Source: Pigmentiphaga daeguensis (GTDB lineage: Bacteria; Pseudomonadota; Gammaproteobacteria; Burkholderiales; Burkholderiaceae_B). From it: DNA of 64,000 nucleotides. Of this stretch, positions 35,050-43,476 are shown in pieces. The stretch spans positions 124,001 through 188,000 of the forward strand of contig NZ_BAAAEN010000004.1 in the NCBI RefSeq assembly GCF_039523035.1, in the 5' to 3' direction. Under the pieces are notes generated by a model. The model was not told where the DNA came from and did no database searches. It saw only the letters and a program-made list of their open reading frames with translations. A program made the translations under genes and the position numbers. How positions within the stretch are numbered: position 1 is the first letter of the stretch; every line of letters starts with the position of its first letter.

Positions 35050-35114
35050 CCCCCCCCTACGCGCTTCGCGCGCCCCCCAGGGGGCGGCGCTGGAGGACCG
35101 GCGGAGCCGGATCC
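35050..35114 (-). repeat. Dispersed intergenic repeat, copy B
   Basis: On the minus strand it reads ggatccggctccgccggt, a cctccagcgc spacer, cgccccctggggggcg, cgcgaagcgcgta and eight G. The module order is identical to copy A (11748-11812). It lies directly between the livK-like and livH genes, ending 1 bp before the livH start codon. Confidence 0.65.
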
Positions 35115-35219
35115 TCGGCGCCCTGGATCGGGCGGCCTACTTTTTGCCAGGGCCGGATACAGGAGCGAAGCAGCAAGATTACCAATGGAAAATGGGCACG
35201 AGCCCTACTTTGCTATTAC

Positions 35220-35246
35220 AAAGGGCGCGGGAGTCCCGCGCCCTTT
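35220..35246 (-). terminator. Hairpin after the binding-protein gene (attenuator-like)
   Basis: A perfect 12-bp stem, aaagggcgcggg/cccgcgcccttt (35220-35231 with 35235-35246), with an AGT loop, lies 42 bp past the stop at 35288. With no T-run beyond the stem end it may act mainly to stabilise the binding-protein mRNA and reduce read-through to livH, a common arrangement in ABC operons. Confidence 0.6.
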
Positions 35247-35287
35247 CGGATCGCCGGCGCGAGGCCGGCGGATTCCGCGGGTGCCGC

Positions 35288-36439
35288 TTATTTCTCGATG
35301 ACGTAGCGGCCGCCGCGGGTGACCATCACGATGGGAGTCTGGACCGCATCGTAGCCGCCGGGCTTGCCGGCGGCGCCCTTGGCCTGGCGGAACTGGAAGG
35401 CTCCGGTCGCGCCGGTGATCTTCACCGCGGGCAGCGCCGCCCGGAGGGCGTCGCGGTCGGCCTGCAGGTTGCCCGAGAGCTTCACCTTCTTCAGGGCTTC
35501 GGCGACGATGTGCATCGCGTCGTAGGCCTGGGCGGCGAACTGGTCCGGCGCCACATTGTACTTCGCCTTGTAGGCGGCGATGAACTTGGTGTTCTCGGGG
35601 GTCGCGTTCTCGATCGACCAGGGGCTGCCGACCCACAGGCCGTCGGCCCGTTCCTTGGCCAGGTCGAACACCTTGACCGAGTTCATGCCGTTGCCGCCGA
35701 TGAAGGGCACGTTCAGGCCCAGCTGGCGGGCCTGGACCATGATGGGGCCGCCCTCGGCGATCAGCGCCGACAGCACCACGGCGTCGGGATTGGTGGCCTT
35801 GATCTTGGTCAGCTGGGCCTTGAAGTCGACGTCGCCCTTGGCGAAGGTCTCGGTCGTGGTGACCGGGATCTTCAGGTCTTCCAGGGCCTTCTTGAAGTTG
35901 TCGTAGCCGCTCTTGGTGAACACGTCGTCGTTGCCGTAGAACACCGCGACCTTCTTGATGCCGTTGTGCTTGGCGGCGACGCGGATGGTCTCGGGCAGCA
36001 CGTCGGCCTCGGTGACCGAGTTGCGGAAGACGTAGTTGCCGATGGAAGTGATGCCGTCGGCGGTGTTCGAGGTGCCGAACACCGGGGTCTTGGCGGCCTG
36101 CGCGATCGGGTCGGCGGCCTGGGCCGAGTTGGACAGCGTCGGGCCGAAGATCAGCACGACCTTGTCCTGGAATACCAGTTTCTTGAAGACGTTGATGGCT
36201 TCTTCCTTCTTGCCCTGTTCGTCTTCGATGACCAGCTTGATGGTGTTGCCGTTGACGCCGCCCGCGGCGTTGAGTTCGTCGGCGGCGAGCTGGAAGCCAT
36301 TGCGGATGGCGGCGCCGTACTGGCCGGCACCGCCGGACAGGGCGGCCGCCAGGCCGATCTTGACGTCGGCGGCCTGGGCGAACGCAGCGGCGCCGAGGGC
36401 GGCCGCTGCCACCAGCGATTGACTGAAAATGCGGTTCAT
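35288..36439 (-). CDS. livK: Branched-chain amino acid ABC transporter substrate-binding protein
   Basis: A 383-residue periplasmic binding protein with signal peptide MNRIFSQSLVAAAALGAAAF ending AQA, and mature start ADVKIGLAAALSGGAGQYG. The Peripla_BP_6 features GFQLAADELNAAGGVNG, VLIFGPTLSNSAQAA and GVSNTADG-like TSNTADGITS are present. The start is ATG at 36439; an in-frame start at 36610 would precede the signal peptide. It is the first gene of the second Liv operon. The ligand may be leucine/isoleucine/valine or another amino acid. Confidence 0.92.
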   Translation of the reverse strand: MNRIFSQSLVAAAALGAAAFAQAADVKIGLAAALSGGAGQYGAAIRNGFQLAADELNAAGGVNGNTIKLVIEDEQGKKEEAINVFKKLVFQDKVVLIFGPTLSNSAQAADPIAQAAKTPVFGTSNTADGITSIGNYVFRNSVTEADVLPETIRVAAKHNGIKKVAVFYGNDDVFTKSGYDNFKKALEDLKIPVTTTETFAKGDVDFKAQLTKIKATNPDAVVLSALIAEGGPIMVQARQLGLNVPFIGGNGMNSVKVFDLAKERADGLWVGSPWSIENATPENTKFIAAYKAKYNVAPDQFAAQAYDAMHIVAEALKKVKLSGNLQADRDALRAALPAVKITGATGAFQFRQAKGAAGKPGGYDAVQTPIVMVTRGGRYVIEK

Positions 36440-36635
36440 GTGAGTGTCCCTATAGGTGTCGCGTTTGCGCCTGGGCGTCCACGGCGCGGGACGGCGCGGG
36501 CCCCGGGCGCGGGCGACTTGGCGCGATATTCTACCGTTTCGGGCCATACCAGACGAGTCGAAAGGGTTTCCCCTAGCGGGGAAAGCCGCTTCGACTATGC
36601 TTGTGGGCATTGCCCACGCAACTCATTTTTCCGTC

Positions 36636-37556
36636 ATGAACCTACCGCACACGCCCTCCCCGGACATCGCTCCCGAGTGGCACCTGGCCGACATCGTCGA
36701 GCAGTTGCGCACCTCGCGCGAGATCGAGCACAAGATCCGCTACCTGGACCGGGTGCGCGAGCTGCCCTCGCGCGAAGCCCTGGTCACCGTGCTGGACGGC
36801 CTGTCGGCCGCGCTCTTCCCCACCCATTACGGCCGCTGCAAGCTGACCGACGACAGCATCGATTATTTCGTCGGCAACACGCTGAACGCCACGCTCAACC
36901 TGCTTTGCGAACAGGTCCGCCGCGCGCTGTATTTCTCGGAAGCGCCGGACACCCACGACAAGCAGAACCTGCAGGGCAAGGCGATCGAGATCACCCGTCG
37001 CTTCGCCTCGCAACTGCCGGCCATCCGCGCGGTCCTGGTCAGCGACCTGCACGCGGCCTACCAGGGCGATCCGGCCGCCACCAGCATTTCCGAGATCCTG
37101 CTGTCCTACCCCGGCATCAAGGCCATCATCCACTACCGGCTGGCCCACGCGATCCACAAGCTGGGCGCCCCGTTCCTGGCACGGCTGATCTCGGACATCG
37201 CCCACTCGGCCACCGGCATCGACATCCACCCGGCCGCCCAGATCGGCGCCAGTTTCTTCATCGACCACGGCACCGGCGTGGTGATCGGCGAAACCACGAT
37301 CATCGGCGAGCGGGTCCGCCTCTACCAGGCCGTCACGCTGGGCGCCAAGCGCTTCCCCGCCGATCCCGACGGCAAGCTCACCAAGGGCATCGCCCGCCAC
37401 CCCATCGTCGAGGACGATGTGGTCATCTACGCCGGCGCGACCATCCTGGGCCGCATCACCATCGGCCGGGGCTCGACGGTCGGCGGCAACGTCTGGCTGA
37501 CCCAGAGCGTGCCGGCCAACACCAACGTCAACCAGGCAAAGAACCAGGAAGACTGA
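36636..37556 (+). CDS. epsC: Serine O-acetyltransferase, EpsC type
   Basis: A 306-residue enzyme making O-acetylserine from serine and acetyl-CoA, the first step of cysteine synthesis. The N-terminal helical part (1-170) is followed by the left-handed beta-helix with HPAAQIGASFFIDHGTGVVI, ETTIIGERVRLYQAVTLGAK and ATILGRITIGRGSTVGGNVW hexapeptides. The catalytic His/Asp are in FIDHGTG and the upstream SDIAHSATG. The long N-terminal domain places it with EpsC/SatA-type rather than E. coli CysE. The start is ATG at 36636; an earlier ATG at 36600 is possible but lacks support. Confidence 0.92.
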   Translation: MNLPHTPSPDIAPEWHLADIVEQLRTSREIEHKIRYLDRVRELPSREALVTVLDGLSAALFPTHYGRCKLTDDSIDYFVGNTLNATLNLLCEQVRRALYFSEAPDTHDKQNLQGKAIEITRRFASQLPAIRAVLVSDLHAAYQGDPAATSISEILLSYPGIKAIIHYRLAHAIHKLGAPFLARLISDIAHSATGIDIHPAAQIGASFFIDHGTGVVIGETTIIGERVRLYQAVTLGAKRFPADPDGKLTKGIARHPIVEDDVVIYAGATILGRITIGRGSTVGGNVWLTQSVPANTNVNQAKNQED

Positions 37557-37582
37557 TCCCGCGGGGCCCCTGCCCCGGGCCC

Positions 37583-38098
37583 TTACGGCCGCTCGCCGCG
37601 AGGGCCGAGCCACCCCAGGTCGGCATCCTGCAGGCCGACCAGCAGCGCCCGTCCGTCCCCTCCCACGCGCAGCGCGCCATAGCGGGCGCGCTCGAAGTCC
37701 CCGGCCCGCCCCTCCTGGAAGAAATAGGCGTCGGTGGCGATCCGGATCCGCCCGTCGCGCACCGTGTAGGCCAGCCGGTTCTCGCGCTCGGCCAGCGGCG
37801 TGCCGTCGTCCAGGCGAACCAGGGCTGCGCGGCTGGAGCCAGCCTCGCGCCGGACGACGATGGCTCCCGCGGCGGGCAGGTCCTCGCCCAGGCGCTGGCG
37901 CAGCTCGCGCGCCAGCGCCCAGTCCAGCGCCATGTAATCGCCCTGCATCAGCGACCGGGGATCGACCGGCGCCAGCTCCAGCGACACCAGCGTCCCGCTG
38001 GCCAGCAGCGACTCGTTGCGCCAGATCGAAGCGTTGACCAGGCCCAGCACCAGGACCAGTCCGGCGGCGATCAGCCAGCGGGCCATGCGCTCAGTCAT
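37583..38098 (-). CDS. GDYXXLXY domain protein
   Basis: A 171-residue protein with one N-terminal membrane anchor (about 6-24) and the name-giving motif LMQGDYMALDWALARELRQ near residue 50. The rest is a beta-rich domain (YTVRDGRIRIATDAYFFQEG). Proteins with this motif are regularly encoded beside DUF2157 and DUF4401 membrane proteins, as here; the function of the set is not known. The start overlaps the DUF4401 gene by 8 bp. Confidence 0.85.
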   Translation of the reverse strand: MTERMARWLIAAGLVLVLGLVNASIWRNESLLASGTLVSLELAPVDPRSLMQGDYMALDWALARELRQRLGEDLPAAGAIVVRREAGSSRAALVRLDDGTPLAERENRLAYTVRDGRIRIATDAYFFQEGRAGDFERARYGALRVGGDGRALLVGLQDADLGWLGPRGERP

Positions 38099-39128
38099 GG
38101 CCGCCCTCCGGCGCGCCCAGCCTGGCGATGCCGCGCCAGGCCAGCAGCAGCACGCCCCCCAGCGCCAGCAGCACCGCCGCCTTGCGCGGCAGGCTCCAGG
38201 CCTGTGCGTAGTAGAACCAACCCACGCTCCACAGCGCCACCAGCAGCCCGCCCACCCAGAGCGGGGTCCGGGCACGGGCGTAGCCCAGCACCGCCGTCAT
38301 CAGGCCGAAGGCCACTCCCGGAGCCCAGGCCCCGGCCAGGACCAGGGCGCAGGCCGTGGCGGCGGCCCAGCCGCGGACGGCCGGTCGGGCGCGGACCGAC
38401 AGGCGCCAGGCGACCCAGGCCAGCGGCAACGCCGCCAGCACATGTGCGGCCCAGGCCAGCGCACGCCAGGCGGGCGGCACGGACAGGTCCATGCCGTGCA
38501 ACAGTGCGCCGGCCAGGCCCAGCACCCACAACGCCAGGGTCACGCCCCAGGACAACGGCGCCTGCCCCTGCCCCAGGCGATGCGCCCATCGTGTCTCGCC
38601 CAGCCAGGCCGCCGCGCAGGCCCAGGCCGCGATGACCGGCACGGGACTCGGCCAGTCCAGTTCGCGGAAACATCCCTCGCCCGCCAACAGCAAGGCCATG
38701 ACGCCGAAACAGCGGGCGATCGCGCTCGGCATGACGATCGCCAGGACCAGTCCCAGCCCCGCCGCCGCCAGGAAAGTCCCCCAGACCGGCAGCCAGGCCG
38801 CCCCGGCGACGGCGACGGCGCCATAACCCGCCAGGCAGAGGCTGAGCGCGAACTGCGCCCGCAACTCGGGCGGCTGGCCCTGCAGCAGCATGCGCGCGAC
38901 GATCAGCAGCAGCACGCCCACCACCACCAGGCTATGCGAATCGAAAGGATCCGGCAGGACCAGCCCCGCGAAAACCAGCAGCAGGAGGCCGCCCAGCCAG
39001 CCGCACACGCCCAGCATCAGGCGCACGTGCCAGGGCGTTGCCACTTGCGCCTGTGCCATGGGCGGGACATCGCCCTCGGCCAGCCCCTGGCGGCGCAGCT
39101 GGTCCCAGACCTGCGGCAGGCCGTTCAT
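38091..39128 (-). CDS. DUF4401-type polytopic membrane protein
   Basis: A 345-residue protein with about ten closely spaced helices and a short N-terminal cytoplasmic segment (MNGLPQVWDQLRRQGLAEGD). It overlaps the DUF2157 gene (4 bp) and the GDYXXLXY gene (8 bp), so the three are made together and likely form one membrane complex. No catalytic motif was seen. Assignment to DUF4401 rests on context and general pattern. Confidence 0.75.
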   Translation of the reverse strand: MNGLPQVWDQLRRQGLAEGDVPPMAQAQVATPWHVRLMLGVCGWLGGLLLLVFAGLVLPDPFDSHSLVVVGVLLLIVARMLLQGQPPELRAQFALSLCLAGYGAVAVAGAAWLPVWGTFLAAAGLGLVLAIVMPSAIARCFGVMALLLAGEGCFRELDWPSPVPVIAAWACAAAWLGETRWAHRLGQGQAPLSWGVTLALWVLGLAGALLHGMDLSVPPAWRALAWAAHVLAALPLAWVAWRLSVRARPAVRGWAAATACALVLAGAWAPGVAFGLMTAVLGYARARTPLWVGGLLVALWSVGWFYYAQAWSLPRKAAVLLALGGVLLLAWRGIARLGAPEGGHD

Positions 39129-40126
39129 GCCTCCTCCGCCCAGCGGGCCTGCAGGCGCCGCAACCAGACGGCCGCGCCCGCCGAGGCCGCGATCAGGAAA
39201 CCGCCGACGACGAGCAGGGCCAGCTCGCCCTGATCGCCTTGCGCCAGCAGGCGCGCGAGCCCGGCCGTCGCGACCGCGATCGCCGCCAGGCAGCACAGGG
39301 TCAGCATGGGCAGGTCACGGCGCCATTGGTAGAACAGGAAACCGCCGGCCAGGGCCAGGGCCATCACGGCCCGGTTGGCCCAGGCCAGGATGCCGCCGGC
39401 ACGCGCGTCATCCAGGATGGCGCCGACCAGCGCGCTCACGACGATGGCCAGCACCAGCACGCCGGCCAGCCGGGGCAGGAAACGCATCCGGCCGCCGTCG
39501 GCGAGCCGCCCGCCCAGCGCTTCGGCCGCCGCGGCGGCGGCCAGGTCCAGCCAGAACAGCCAGGGATGCGGCCATCCCCCGTCCAGCGCGGCCAGCAGGA
39601 TGGGCGAGAACCGCCCCACGTAGAGCTGGGCGGCCAGGTTGGCCAGCACCAGCAGCAGCGCCCATGCCGCGGCCGACCGCGACACGGCCACCCAGGGCAG
39701 GATGAGGAGGCCCCATGCCAGGAACAACTGGTAGCTGTCGGCTCCCGTCTGGTAGTGCTGGCCCAGATAGGCCAGCAGCGCGCCGCACAGGATCATCGCG
39801 AACAGCAGCGCCACCCGGCCCGCCGGGCGCGCCGTGCCCAGGCGCCAAGCCACCGCGGCGGATGCCGCCAGCAGGGCCTGCAACAGCGCGAACTTGGCGA
39901 TGGGCGGCCATTCCTGCCAGTTGAAAGCCACCAGGAAAATGATGCCGGCGGCGCAGGCCAGCGTGCCGCCGTAGGCGCATACCCGTTCAAGGAAACGCCG
40001 CCAGGCCGGTCCGTCGGGCAGCACCGCCGCCAACCGCAGCCCTTCTTCGGCGGCCCCGGCCGATAACGCCTTGCGCCGTGCCAGCTCGATCAACTGGCGA
40101 TGCACGGCGGCGCGGCCGCCGCTCAA
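39125..40126 (-). CDS. DUF2157 polytopic membrane protein
   Basis: A 333-residue protein: a cytoplasmic N-terminal part of about 45 residues followed by about ten helices. The segment GIIFLVAFNWQEWPPIAKFA is the DUF2157 hallmark (FiaaNWqemp-like), and LGQHYQTGADSYQLFLAW is also conserved in the family. The start is taken as TTG at 40126, which overlaps the HDOD gene stop as TTGA; a later GTG would remove part of the N-terminal domain. Function unknown. Confidence 0.82.
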   Translation of the reverse strand: MSGGRAAVHRQLIELARRKALSAGAAEEGLRLAAVLPDGPAWRRFLERVCAYGGTLACAAGIIFLVAFNWQEWPPIAKFALLQALLAASAAVAWRLGTARPAGRVALLFAMILCGALLAYLGQHYQTGADSYQLFLAWGLLILPWVAVSRSAAAWALLLVLANLAAQLYVGRFSPILLAALDGGWPHPWLFWLDLAAAAAAEALGGRLADGGRMRFLPRLAGVLVLAIVVSALVGAILDDARAGGILAWANRAVMALALAGGFLFYQWRRDLPMLTLCCLAAIAVATAGLARLLAQGDQGELALLVVGGFLIAASAGAAVWLRRLQARWAEEA

Positions 40127-41610
40127 GGCGCTTCGCGAGCCGCCGTGCGGGCGTGGCCGAAGAATCGGCCCAGCTCCCGTGCCAGCTCGTTCAGGGCGGC
40201 CATTTCCTCGGGAAGAATCTTGCGCGCCAGCTGAGCGCTGTTCCAGTCGCCATAGATCAGCGCCACCGTATCCTTGTCCGCGCGCACGGGCAGCAGCACG
40301 AAGGCGTGCGAATCGGGCACGGCATCGCGGAACCAGCGCGGGATGTGGACGCTGAACTTGGGATCGCTGGCGTTCTCGATGAAGATTCCCACTGAATTGG
40401 TGATGGCCAGGTGGAAGACGTCCACCGAGAATATCTCATTGAAGCGCAGTTGGGGGAGCAGTTGCTCGATGCCGCGGCCGAATCCCAGCCGCGCCTCGAA
40501 GGTATGGCGACGCGGATCGCGCACGAAAACGATGGTGCGCGAGAACTGCATGCCGGCCAGCATGGCTTCGGACGCCATGGCCAGCACGGGTCCCAGGTGG
40601 TGCTCGGACGGCAGCGAGCGCAGGTCGCGCATGCCCTCGCGCAGCGTGCGCTCGGCGTTGTGCGATCCGCCCTGTGTCGACTCCGCGTGCAGGTCGTCGA
40701 TTTCCTGGATGAAACGCTGGCTGGCCCGCTCGCGGGTCAGCTCCTCCATGATCTCGTACAGCGGCTCGGGCGCCACCGCCAGCGCGTGCGCATAGCGTTG
40801 AACCGTCTCGCGCATCCGCCGCTCGCGCAATTCGACGTCGCCGCCCGCGATGGTCATGCTGCGCGACATCTGTACCGAGAAGCTGGCCACCGCGCGCAGC
40901 CATCGGTCGTGGTCCAGCACGACGTCCTGGTCGGCCGGCAGGCCGGCAAGGTCGAAGGGCTCCATGCCGCGCCGGATCACCGCCGGCAGCCCCCACCGCT
41001 CGGCGGCGTCCTCGCCCAGCTCTTCGAAGCTGATGCCCAGCACCTCGGCCGACACCTCGTCCTCGGTACGGCGATATTCCAGGGCATGCTCCCGGATCTG
41101 GGTCCATTCGCTCTCGAGATAGAAGATGCACAGCAGCTTGCCGAGCTGGCGCATCAGCGTACAGACCACCGCTTCCTCGCTGGTCAGCAGCTCGCGCACC
41201 TCGCATACCTTGCGCGCCACGCAGCCCGCCAGCATCGCCCGGTTCAGCTCCAGCTTGGCGTCGAGCCGCTGCAATTGCAGATGGGACTGCTGGAAATGAT
41301 CCACCAGCTTGAGGCCCAGCACCAGGTGGCCCACGGCCTCGATGCCCAGCACGACCAGCGCGCGGGACACCGTGGTGATATTGCCGCCGAAGGCCATGTA
41401 CATGGCCGAATTGGCCAGTCGGATGACGCGCTGCGTCAGCGTGAAGTCCGACAGGACGATCTGGGCCAGCGCCGTGATGTCGTGGTCGTCCCCCTTCATC
41501 GCCGAGATCGTGGCACGCAGGGAATCCGACAGCAGCGGGAAGTCGCCGCGCTCGTTGATGCGCGACCACAGCTTGCGGGTCAACGCGTGGCGTTGTTGGG
41601 TATCCGGCAT
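40123..41610 (-). CDS. HDOD-domain signalling protein
   Basis: A 495-residue cytoplasmic protein. The N-terminal HDOD domain (about 10-230) shows FPLLSDSLRATISAM, ALAQIVLSDFTLTQRVIRLAN and AVGHLVLGLKLVDHF; it lacks the catalytic HD pair of HD-GYP enzymes, as usual for HDOD. The C-terminal half (about 330-490) looks GAF-like. HDOD proteins act in signalling, often with cyclic-di-GMP components. Here a PAS-GGDEF-EAL gene lies 21 bp upstream on the same strand, supporting such a link (inference). The gene is translationally coupled to the DUF2157 gene. Confidence 0.87.
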   Translation of the reverse strand: MPDTQQRHALTRKLWSRINERGDFPLLSDSLRATISAMKGDDHDITALAQIVLSDFTLTQRVIRLANSAMYMAFGGNITTVSRALVVLGIEAVGHLVLGLKLVDHFQQSHLQLQRLDAKLELNRAMLAGCVARKVCEVRELLTSEEAVVCTLMRQLGKLLCIFYLESEWTQIREHALEYRRTEDEVSAEVLGISFEELGEDAAERWGLPAVIRRGMEPFDLAGLPADQDVVLDHDRWLRAVASFSVQMSRSMTIAGGDVELRERRMRETVQRYAHALAVAPEPLYEIMEELTRERASQRFIQEIDDLHAESTQGGSHNAERTLREGMRDLRSLPSEHHLGPVLAMASEAMLAGMQFSRTIVFVRDPRRHTFEARLGFGRGIEQLLPQLRFNEIFSVDVFHLAITNSVGIFIENASDPKFSVHIPRWFRDAVPDSHAFVLLPVRADKDTVALIYGDWNSAQLARKILPEEMAALNELARELGRFFGHARTAAREAP

Positions 41611-41631
41611 GGGGGAATCCGTCTACCGGCG

Positions 41632-43329
41632 TCAGCTCGCCAGCGGCCGCAGCTCGCCGGTTTCGAATTTGTGCGCCAGTTCGTTGATGGGCAGGGCCTT
41701 GCATACCAGCCAGCCCTGGATCAATTCGCAACCGCTGGCCACCAGCAGGTCGCGCTGGGCCTCGGTTTCGACGCCCTCGGCCACCAGGTCCAGGCCCAGC
41801 GTGCCGGCCAGCCCGACGATGGCGTCGACGATGGCCTGGTCATTGCGCGAGGAAGGCAGGTTGCTGATGAAACGCCGGTCGATCTTCAGGGCGGCCAGGG
41901 GAAAACTCTGCAGGTAGGCCAGGCTGGAATAGCCGGTGCCGAAATCGTCCACGGCGAAGCGCACCCCCAGATCGGTCAATTCCTCGAGCAGGGACTTGGC
42001 GTGGGCCGGATCCTCCATCAGCACGCTTTCGGTGATCTCGAGCACGATGCGCCGGGGCGCCAGCCCCGTCAGCTTGAACGCCTCGCGCACCGCGGCCGGG
42101 AAGCGCTTGTCGCGGAACTGCTGGGCCGAGACGTTGACGCTGGCATATTGCAGATGGATGCCGCGCGCGTCCCACTGCATGAGCTGCATGCAGGCATTCT
42201 TCAGGGCCCATCCGCCCAGGAAATTGATCAGGCCGGCCGATTCGGCCAGCGAGATGAATATCTCCGGCGAAACGGCGCCCAGCACGGGGTGATGCCAGCG
42301 CATCAAGGCCTCGATCCCTGTCACCTGCCCGTTGCGCGCCTCGACGATGGGCTGGTAGTGCAGCGAGAACTCGCCGTTGCGGATGCCGCTGTGCAGGTCA
42401 GATTCGAGCCTGAGCGTGTCGGGCCGGTTGCCGGCCGCGCGCCGTTCGTAGAAGGCGAAGCTGTAGCCGCGATTGCGGCCGGCCTGCGCCAGCGCCTCGT
42501 CCACGTGGTGGAGCAATTGGTCGCAGCCGTTCGCCCGGTCGGGGAACAGCACGGCACCGATGCGTACCGACAGTTGCAGCGTCTGCCCCTCGTGGGAATA
42601 CGGCAGCTGGATCGCATCGGACACCCGGCGGGCGAACTCCTCGACGTAGCCGCGGTCGGGCACGTCGCGCAACAGGATGAGGAAGGCGTCGCTGTAGCAG
42701 CGCGCCACGAACTCCCGGGCATGGCAGGCGCCCTTGAGCCGCAGCGCGGTCTCGTGCAGGATGCGGTCGCCGGCCTCGTAGCCGAAGGCCTGGTTGACGC
42801 GATGGAACTCGTCGATGTCTATCTGCAGCAGGGCCACGCGGTAGCCCTTGTCCAGCGCCTCCTGCTTGGCCCGTTCGATCTCGTGGCGCGCCGAGGCCAG
42901 GTTGTCCAGCCCCGTCAGCACGTCGTGGTACATGGCGTAGGTCAGGCATTGCTCGTTGTCGGCCCAGGCCGACACGTCATGCCCGACCACCAGCAACTGC
43001 CCCGGCTCGGTCGCGTCGGGCGCGACGCGCAACTCCACCAGCCGGGGATAGGTCAGCGTCTTGATCAGGTGCAGCGTGCACTTCTGCACCTCGCCCGTCT
43101 GCTGGGCCTGGCGCAGGCAGGCTTCGAGCAGGGACACGTCCTCCTGCGGGACCAGGTCTCGCAGCGTCACGATGCGCAGGTATTCGCGGTGATAGCCGAT
43201 GAACGCAAGCCCCGGCTCGGAGATGTACAGGAACCGGCCCTGCTGGTCGATGCGCGCGAAGAAGTCGATGGCGCTTTCGAAAGAGGCCACCGGATCGGCG
43301 CAAACGCGGTCTAAGGTATCAAGTCGCAT
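41632..43329 (-). CDS. PAS-GGDEF-EAL protein, probably a c-di-GMP phosphodiesterase
   Basis: A 565-residue protein with a PAS-like sensor (about 15-120), a GGDEF domain (about 130-290) and an EAL domain (about 310-560). The GGDEF active loop is replaced by YSDAF (212-216), so diguanylate cyclase activity is unlikely. The EAL domain keeps GIEALMRW, NVSAQQF, VLEITES, VDDFGTGYSS, KIDRRFI and VAEGVET, the set needed for metal binding and hydrolysis. It is predicted to degrade cyclic-di-GMP, with the degenerate GGDEF perhaps binding GTP as a regulator. No membrane segment is seen. Confidence 0.9.
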   Translation of the reverse strand: MRLDTLDRVCADPVASFESAIDFFARIDQQGRFLYISEPGLAFIGYHREYLRIVTLRDLVPQEDVSLLEACLRQAQQTGEVQKCTLHLIKTLTYPRLVELRVAPDATEPGQLLVVGHDVSAWADNEQCLTYAMYHDVLTGLDNLASARHEIERAKQEALDKGYRVALLQIDIDEFHRVNQAFGYEAGDRILHETALRLKGACHAREFVARCYSDAFLILLRDVPDRGYVEEFARRVSDAIQLPYSHEGQTLQLSVRIGAVLFPDRANGCDQLLHHVDEALAQAGRNRGYSFAFYERRAAGNRPDTLRLESDLHSGIRNGEFSLHYQPIVEARNGQVTGIEALMRWHHPVLGAVSPEIFISLAESAGLINFLGGWALKNACMQLMQWDARGIHLQYASVNVSAQQFRDKRFPAAVREAFKLTGLAPRRIVLEITESVLMEDPAHAKSLLEELTDLGVRFAVDDFGTGYSSLAYLQSFPLAALKIDRRFISNLPSSRNDQAIVDAIVGLAGTLGLDLVAEGVETEAQRDLLVASGCELIQGWLVCKALPINELAHKFETGELRPLAS

Positions 43330-43476
43330 GGAGGGACGGGCTCAAGGGAGGCCCGGAACCACGCCTGGACAGCTGGACGATAGCAGGGCCTGTCTCCGGT
43401 CAACGTACTTGCAACGGTATTAACGGCGGGCCCGCCGCCAAGTTGAGACGCGCTTCGACGCGGAATAGACCCCGAA

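Noticed and set aside
35144..38635. 1163-codon plus-strand open frame spanning the livK region and epsC
   Set aside because: It crosses the binding-protein gene (antisense), epsC (wrong frame) and part of the downstream genes. It has no ribosome-binding site and no recognisable domain.
40411..43314. 967-codon plus-strand open frame opposite the HDOD and EAL genes
   Set aside because: Antisense to two genes with clear catalytic or signature motifs; low-complexity His/Gln/Arg translation.
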